Origin: UMGS1387 sp045539625
GTDB taxonomy: Bacteria > Bacillota > Clostridia > Oscillospirales > CAG-382
Direction: 5' to 3'
Assembly (NCBI GenBank): GCA_045539625.1
Contig: JAZQFS010000130.1
Coordinates: 1-47,478 of the forward strand
Length of the DNA: 47,478 bases
The notes under the pieces were generated by a model. That model searched no databases, was not told where the DNA came from, and worked only from the letters and a program-made list of their open reading frames with translations. Both the position numbers and the translations under genes were made by a program. Shown one piece after another: positions 43,470 through 47,478 of the stretch (position 1 is the stretch's first letter; each line of letters opens with the position of its first letter).

Positions 43470-44246
43470 TTATACGATGTTTTCAAATGATTTTTCAAAG
43501 AAAGCCTTTGTTTTTTCGCTCTTGGAATGTTCAAAAACCTCTTCGGGTGTTCCCATTTCCTCGATGATTCCGTCCGCCATAAATATGATTTTGTCGGAAA
43601 CATTCTTGGCAAAGCCCATTTCGTGAGTGACAATAATCATTGTTGTTCCCACGTCCTTAAGCTCCTTGATAACCTTGAGAACTTCGCCTGTAAGCTCAGG
43701 GTCAAGTGCACTTGTAGGCTCGTCAAAGCAGAGGATTTCAGGCTTCATGGTAAGCGCTCTTGCGATGGCAACTCTCTGCTGCTGACCGCCCGAAAGCTGT
43801 GAAGGATATGCGTCCTTCTTGTCGGCAAGTCCCACTCTTTCAAGAAGGGAAAGCGCCTCGTCGTGAATCTGCTTTTTGGAAATGCTCCAGCCTTTTTTTG
43901 ACTCGAACAGTTCCTTTGCAAGAGTAAGGTTTTTAAGCACCGTGTATTGCGGAAACAGATTGAAGGACTGGAATACAAGACCGAAATTCAGACGGTTTTC
44001 ACGTATTTCCATATCACTCGGCTTTGCTTTTGCAGATGCATCAAAAATTATTTTGTCGCCCACGGTTATTGTGCCGTCGTTGGGTGTTTCAAGAAAGTTG
44101 AGACAGCGCAGAAGCGTTGTTTTTCCGCTTCCCGATGAGCCGATGATTGAAAGCACCTCGCCCTTTTCAAGAGAGAAGGAAATGCCCTTTAAAACCTCGA
44201 CCTTGCCGAAGCTTTTCTTTAAATCTTTAACGTTAAGTACCGACAT
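43470..44246 (-). CDS. Amino-acid ABC transporter ATP-binding protein (GlnQ-like)
   Basis: A 258-residue ATPase of the polar amino-acid uptake group. Walker A GSSGSGKTT, signature LSGGQQQRVAIARAL, Walker B ILCFDEPTSALDPE and the switch His in IIVTHEMGFA are all intact. GGGAGG precedes the ATG. It is the last of a three-gene operon with the permease 15 nt upstream. Glutamine, cystine or another polar amino acid is possible; the substrate cannot be named. Confidence 0.93.
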   Translation of the reverse strand: MSVLNVKDLKKSFGKVEVLKGISFSLEKGEVLSIIGSSGSGKTTLLRCLNFLETPNDGTITVGDKIIFDASAKAKPSDMEIRENRLNFGLVFQSFNLFPQYTVLKNLTLAKELFESKKGWSISKKQIHDEALSLLERVGLADKKDAYPSQLSGGQQQRVAIARALTMKPEILCFDEPTSALDPELTGEVLKVIKELKDVGTTMIIVTHEMGFAKNVSDKIIFMADGIIEEMGTPEEVFEHSKSEKTKAFFEKSFENIV

Positions 44247-44261
44247 TTTCTTACCTCCCTT

Positions 44262-45479
44262 TTAGTTAAAATAGCCGAGCTTCTTTTCGATTTTGCTGAA
44301 TAAAACGGTAAGAATTCCGTTGAACAGCAGGTAGTAAACGCCTGTAAAGAACAGCGGCCAAAGAAGTCCCGAATAGCCGTGTGAGCTCTTGAGGAAGGCG
44401 TAACCTGCCCAGATAACCTCCTGCATGGAAATAATTCTTGCAATGGAGGTGTCCTTTACGAGAGTGATGATTTCGTTTGACATGGGAGGCACGATTCTCT
44501 TTATCATCTGTAAAAGCGTGACATGGAAGAAAATCTGTGTCTTTGTCATACCTAAAACCTGACCTGCTTCGACCTGTCCCTTGGGGACGTTTTCAATACC
44601 GCCTCTGAAAATCTCGGAGAAATAGAAGGCGTAGTTGATTATGAAAGCAACGCTTGCCGCCATAAATCTTCCTTCTTCGCCTCTGGGCCACGGACTTCCG
44701 TTTTCCATCACCATACCCGGTATGTAGAATATAATAAGAAGCTGGAGCATAAGAGGCGTACCTCTGATAATCCAAACAAGAAGACGTGTAAGAAGCTTTA
44801 AGGGTACAAACTTGCTCATTGAGCAAAGAGCAATTATAAGTCCCAAGGGCAGAGCTCCGATAAGAGTAATTGCAAAAAGCTTGAGCGTTGCGAGGAAGCC
44901 CTTGTTCATGGCGGAGATTACGGTAATAATCTCATCAGCCTTTGAGCCTTTGTTCTTGCCGTTTTGTGCTTCTGCCTGCTTTTCGGCAATTTCCGCCTCA
45001 CGCTTGGAGTCCTTCTGAATTACAGTAACAAGCGACTTTTCGCTCTTGAAGTTCACCATAAGGCCGAAGGCGGAGGTAAGAGCTTCGTCGGTGACCACAA
45101 GCTCACCGTTAACAACATAAGAAGGGTTGTGAAGCTCTGTTTCTTCGCCGTCTGTTATAATAAAGTTGCTGTCGCCGGAAAATTCCGCAGTAATCTCAGA
45201 CAAGGTCATAACCGCCGTGTCGCCGTCCCAGGAATACTCAGCCTCATACATATCGGCAACCGCTCTTAACGGAATGTATATTATACCGTTGTCAACAGTG
45301 ACGGAAACGCCGTAGGTCTCGGCAGTGTCAGTTTTTCTGCCGTTTACGGTCAGCTTTATTGCCGTGTCCTGATCTGCCTGAGAAGGCTCAGCGGAAACAG
45401 GCGTATCGCCGTATGCCGCAAAAGGCAGCGACATAATTATCATCAGTGCGGCAATAAGTGCAAAAGTAAATCTTTTCAT
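44262..45479 (-). CDS. Amino-acid ABC permease with an extracellular copper-amine-oxidase-N-like domain
   Basis: A 405-residue fusion. Residues 1-24 form a signal sequence. About 40-156 match the copper amine oxidase N-terminal/stalk domain (the repeat IYIPLRAVADMYEAEYSWDGDTAVMTL is typical). A charged linker follows (about 157-183), then a HisM/GlnP-type permease (about 190-405), with the cytoplasmic EAA loop VPKGQVEAGQVLG near 298-310. Usual permeases of this class lack such a domain. The domain should face outside and may bind the wall or the binding protein. It lies between the binding-protein gene and the ATPase gene. Confidence 0.85.
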   Translation of the reverse strand: MKRFTFALIAALMIIMSLPFAAYGDTPVSAEPSQADQDTAIKLTVNGRKTDTAETYGVSVTVDNGIIYIPLRAVADMYEAEYSWDGDTAVMTLSEITAEFSGDSNFIITDGEETELHNPSYVVNGELVVTDEALTSAFGLMVNFKSEKSLVTVIQKDSKREAEIAEKQAEAQNGKNKGSKADEIITVISAMNKGFLATLKLFAITLIGALPLGLIIALCSMSKFVPLKLLTRLLVWIIRGTPLMLQLLIIFYIPGMVMENGSPWPRGEEGRFMAASVAFIINYAFYFSEIFRGGIENVPKGQVEAGQVLGMTKTQIFFHVTLLQMIKRIVPPMSNEIITLVKDTSIARIISMQEVIWAGYAFLKSSHGYSGLLWPLFFTGVYYLLFNGILTVLFSKIEKKLGYFN

Positions 45480-45527
45480 TAGTCAGACTCTAACCTTTCA
45501 AATAATCAAATAACCCATTACAGCCAA

Positions 45528-45555
45528 AATCAGAGGGCAGAAATGTCCTCTGATT
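45528..45555 (-). terminator. Intercistronic hairpin between binding protein and permease genes
   Basis: A perfect 9-bp stem (AATCAGAGG 45528-45536 with CCTCTGATT 45547-45555) with only ATTTTGG after it on the minus strand. It probably lets part of transcription through and protects the upstream mRNA, giving more binding protein than permease. Confidence 0.6.
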
Positions 45556-45584
45556 CCGCATTATTAATTGTAGTTAAATTAGAA

Positions 45585-46466
45585 TTAATACTGAGCGATA
45601 ACAGCAGCCTGTACGCCGTATGTTTCAGCCATTTCCATCATTGTGCCCTCAGCATAACATTCTACAAAGAAAGCATTGAGTGCTTCTGCAGCATCAGAGC
45701 CCTTTCTGAAGCCAACGCCGTATTCTTCGCTGTTAAGACCGATGGTGTATGTAAGAGAAGCGTAGTCTGTGCCTTCGCCAACCATAGCACCTGCCATGAG
45801 GGAGTCAATAACTGCTGCATCTGCATTGCCTGTGGAAACTTCAAGAAGTGCTGTAGCCTGGTCGAGAACTGCTGTTGTGCCAAAGCCGTTAGCAAGTGCT
45901 TCTGCTTCGCCTGCTGAGCCTGCTTCTACTGCAAAGAGAAGGTCAGCCATGCTCTGTGTGTCTGCATAGTTTTCAGCAACGTCTGCAGGGAGGATAACAA
46001 CCTGTGCGTTGTTGCAGTATGCGTTGGAACATTCCATAGCAGCCTTAACTTCTTCTGTGAGTGTCATACCGTTCCAAACAACGTCGATTGTGCCGCTGTT
46101 GAGCTCAAGTACCTTGTTATCCCAGTCAATTACCTGGAACTGAACGTCAACACCAAGGTATTCAGCGAAAGCCTTTGCCATATCAGCATCAAAACCGATC
46201 CAGTTGCCTGCTTCGTCCTGGTAGTCCATGGGAGCGAAGTCTGTGATACCTACAACAAGAACGCCTCTGTCCTTGATAGCCTGAAGGTCGCTTGCTGCTT
46301 CTGCTTCGGGCTCAGCCTCGGGTTCTGTTTCTGTTTCAACTTCTGTTTCAGCTTCGGGTGTTACGTCGTCTGCTGCGTCTTCAAGGGGTGCTGTACTGTC
46401 TGTACAAGCTGTGAAAAGTGCGAAGCACATAAGTGCTGCCAAAATAATTGCTAAAAACTTCTTCAT
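45585..46466 (-). CDS. Amino-acid-binding lipoprotein of the ABC importer
   Basis: A 293-residue substrate-binding lipoprotein: signal peptide with lipobox LFTAC (lipid C21), an acidic Glu/Thr/Ala linker (about 25-58), then a type 2 binding fold (SBP_bac_3). GITDFAPMDYQDEAGNWIGFDADMA is the classical first motif, and VWNGMTLTEE the second-domain start. Ligand unknown. The gene has its own strong promoter and is first in the operon, with a hairpin after it that suggests higher expression than the permease. Confidence 0.93.
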   Translation of the reverse strand: MKKFLAIILAALMCFALFTACTDSTAPLEDAADDVTPEAETEVETETEPEAEPEAEAASDLQAIKDRGVLVVGITDFAPMDYQDEAGNWIGFDADMAKAFAEYLGVDVQFQVIDWDNKVLELNSGTIDVVWNGMTLTEEVKAAMECSNAYCNNAQVVILPADVAENYADTQSMADLLFAVEAGSAGEAEALANGFGTTAVLDQATALLEVSTGNADAAVIDSLMAGAMVGEGTDYASLTYTIGLNSEEYGVGFRKGSDAAEALNAFFVECYAEGTMMEMAETYGVQAAVIAQY

Positions 46467-46523
46467 GATAAAAACTCCTTTGATTAAAAATGTTTTAGTA
46501 ATTTACTTTGCTAAAGTGATAAC

Positions 46524-46552
46524 ATTATAACACGGCAAAATACTTTTGTCAA
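46524..46552 (-). promoter_or_regulatory. Promoter of the amino-acid ABC operon
   Basis: Minus strand: perfect -35 TTGACA (46547-46552), 17-bp spacer, perfect -10 TATAAT (46524-46529). Confidence 0.88.
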
Positions 46553-46622
46553 TAGGAAAATGAAATAATTTTTGATAAAATATAGGTTGAGCTGCCGCTG
46601 TTCCGATGTTTAACAAGAAAAA

Positions 46623-46645
46623 AGCTCCCGATGCTGTCGGAAGCT
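46623..46645 (-). terminator. Terminator of the small membrane protein gene
   Basis: A 9-bp stem with one mismatch (46623-46631 with 46637-46645), followed by T-runs on the minus strand (CTTTTTTCTTG). Confidence 0.75.
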
Positions 46646-46689
46646 GAAAAAACTCTACAATTAATATATACAATATATATACCGAAAAA

Positions 46690-46944
46690 TCAAAGGAGAA
46701 TGCCGCTGAAAAAGTCTGCAATGGAGCTGTAGGTAATAACAAGCAGAATAGTGAGAACGGCTCCGATGACCGACAGTATAATGCCGGCGGAGGATACGTG
46801 TATGAAACGTGATCTGATTCTGCCGAAAACACCTGCGGTGATGCCGAGAACACAAATAATTGCGGTAATGTACCACGCCCACCAGTTGAATATAAAAGAA
46901 AAGATTACTGATAATGTGCCGAGTATTAATGAAGCGAATGCCAT
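46690..46944 (-). CDS. Small membrane protein, 84 aa
   Basis: An 84-residue protein with two or three hydrophobic helices (about 3-24, 26-42 and 52-80) and a basic loop GRIRSRF between them. The pattern resembles small DUF4190-like membrane proteins. GGAGG lies 6 nt before the ATG and it has a promoter and a terminator, so it is a real gene. Role unknown. Confidence 0.75.
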   Translation of the reverse strand: MAFASLILGTLSVIFSFIFNWWAWYITAIICVLGITAGVFGRIRSRFIHVSSAGIILSVIGAVLTILLVITYSSIADFFSGILL

Positions 46945-46980
46945 AATGTACCTCCAAAGATATTAAATCTGTACAATAAT

Positions 46981-47009
46981 ATTATAAAACCGACTGTGAA
47001 AAAAGTCAA
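46981..47009 (-). promoter_or_regulatory. Promoter of the small membrane protein gene
   Basis: Minus strand: -35 TTGACT (47004-47009), 17-bp spacer, -10 TATAAT (46981-46986). Confidence 0.75.
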
Positions 47010-47153
47010 TACTTTTGGAATCAAAGAGCAAAAACAGAGTAACTCTATTGAGATTAAAGGGCGAAAAGAGACAGCTTTTTTATATTTTCAACAAAACGGG
47101 GGTATGTATAATGGTGAAATTGACAATAATTTGACGAAATGTAAAAATACCCC

Positions 47154-47182
47154 TTGACAAATGCAAAATCACGTGGTAAAAT
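47154..47182 (+). promoter_or_regulatory. Tandem rrn-type promoter P1
   Basis: -35 TTGACA (47154-47159), 17-bp spacer, -10 TAAAAT (47177-47182). First of three promoters whose -35 elements lie exactly 108 bp apart. A 5-bp hairpin CCCTC/GAGGG (47190-47206) follows in the transcript. Confidence 0.75.
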
Positions 47183-47261
47183 AAACGCACCCTCAAAAAA
47201 CGAGGGCGGTAACAATCAAATGCGGGTTTGAAAAAAACTTTGAAAAATTTTGAAAAAGTAC

Positions 47262-47290
47262 TTGACAAACCCAAAATGATGTGTTATACT
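47262..47290 (+). promoter_or_regulatory. Tandem rrn-type promoter P2
   Basis: -35 TTGACA (47262-47267), 17-bp spacer, -10 TATACT (47285-47290). The -35 context AAAAAGTACTTGACA and the downstream AAGCTGTCCGC recur in P3. Confidence 0.85.
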
Positions 47291-47369
47291 ATCCAAGCTG
47301 TCCGCAAGGGGAGCACCACAACCGGAAACGCGAGTCAAAAAACTTTTTTAAGAAAAATAAAAAAAGTAC

Positions 47370-47398
47370 TTGACAAGGAGATAAGGTTGTGATATAAT
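47370..47398 (+). promoter_or_regulatory. Tandem rrn-type promoter P3
   Basis: Perfect -35 TTGACA (47370-47375), 17-bp spacer, perfect -10 TATAAT (47393-47398). The strongest and most downstream of the set. Confidence 0.9.
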
Positions 47399-47478
47399 AA
47401 CAAAGCTGTCCGCGAGAGCGGGAAGCGAACGGACCTTGAAAATTGAACAACGAAAGACGAGAAAACAAAGCCCTTGAA
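47399..47478 (+). other. Leader region, probably of a 16S-first rRNA operon
   Basis: The last 80 bases hold a G/C-rich short hairpin region (CCGCGAGAGCGGG) and the phrase ACCTTGAAAATTGAACAACG, which is typical of Firmicute rRNA operon leaders. No rRNA gene is reached before the window ends. The identification of the downstream gene is inference. Confidence 0.6.

Noticed and set aside
47119..47148. A fourth upstream promoter (TTGACA at 47120)
   Set aside because: The -10 (TAAAAA) is poor and it is out of phase with the 108-bp series.
47080..47274. Minus-strand 64-codon ORF upstream of the rRNA-type promoters
   Set aside because: It crosses P1 and P2, has no ribosome site and no coding composition.

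Overview
The window looks like a chromosomal segment of an anaerobic gut Firmicute, most likely an uncultured member of the Oscillospirales (Ruminococcaceae/Oscillospiraceae group). This rests on gene content and signals, not on a database search. The evidence is: Gram-positive-type signals (strong GGAGG ribosome binding sites, several TTG/GTG starts, TTGACA-17-TATAAT promoters), lipoproteins with type II signal peptides, an LtaS-like sulfatase-fold enzyme, MreB, a PflX-type radical SAM protein, and abundant host-glycan and simple-sugar uptake genes. Coding density is high and strand switches are few.

Layout. 1-480: an array of short hairpins, then a tRNA-Glu/tRNA-Met pair on the minus strand with its own promoter and terminator. 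581-3334 (+): PflX-like radical SAM protein, Nudix hydrolase and a PLP-dependent methionine-gamma-lyase-like protein. 3347-4159: a small palindromic element and an inverted-repeat-flanked unit holding an orphan gene. 4212-15690 (-): a long, tightly spaced run transcribed from the murI promoter: murI, a DUF1934 protein, a C-terminal processing protease, gyrA, a phosphopantetheinyl transferase, a beta-helix protein, an RlmI-like methyltransferase, mltG and a U32 (TrhP-like) protein. 15853-19025 (+): mreB, a NahK-like sugar kinase and a DMT transporter, followed by a glycosidase remnant. 19484-22755 (-): a GH95 fucosidase-family enzyme and a sugar isomerase/epimerase. 22913-24793 (+): an LtaS-like membrane enzyme.

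24870-32266 (+) is the most interesting stretch. It is a seven-gene operon for the whole chorismate pathway after DAHP synthase plus the tyrosine and phenylalanine branches: tyrA, aroB, aroA, aroC, pheA, an aroE-aroK fusion and aroQ. A strong promoter is followed by an unlisted 33-codon reading frame with eight Phe/Tyr codons and then by an intrinsic terminator, all before tyrA. This has the anatomy of a ribosome-mediated attenuator with a Phe/Tyr leader peptide. No T-box signal was seen.

32407-38189 (-): a membrane-anchored six-hairpin-glycosidase-like protein and an mgl-type sugar ABC importer. 38399-39533 (+): a small P-loop protein of unknown role and a small lipoprotein. 39627-43190 (-): NADP-type isocitrate dehydrogenase and an aconitase-family hydratase. 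43470-46466 (-): an amino-acid ABC importer whose permease carries an extracellular copper-amine-oxidase-N-like domain. 46690-46944 (-): a small membrane protein. 47154-47478 (+): three tandem promoters spaced exactly 108 bp apart and a leader typical of a ribosomal RNA operon; no rRNA gene is visible before the window ends.

Together the genes suggest a fermenter that imports fucosylated or galactose-containing glycans and amino acids, makes its own aromatic amino acids, and keeps cell-wall and housekeeping genes in a long shared cluster.
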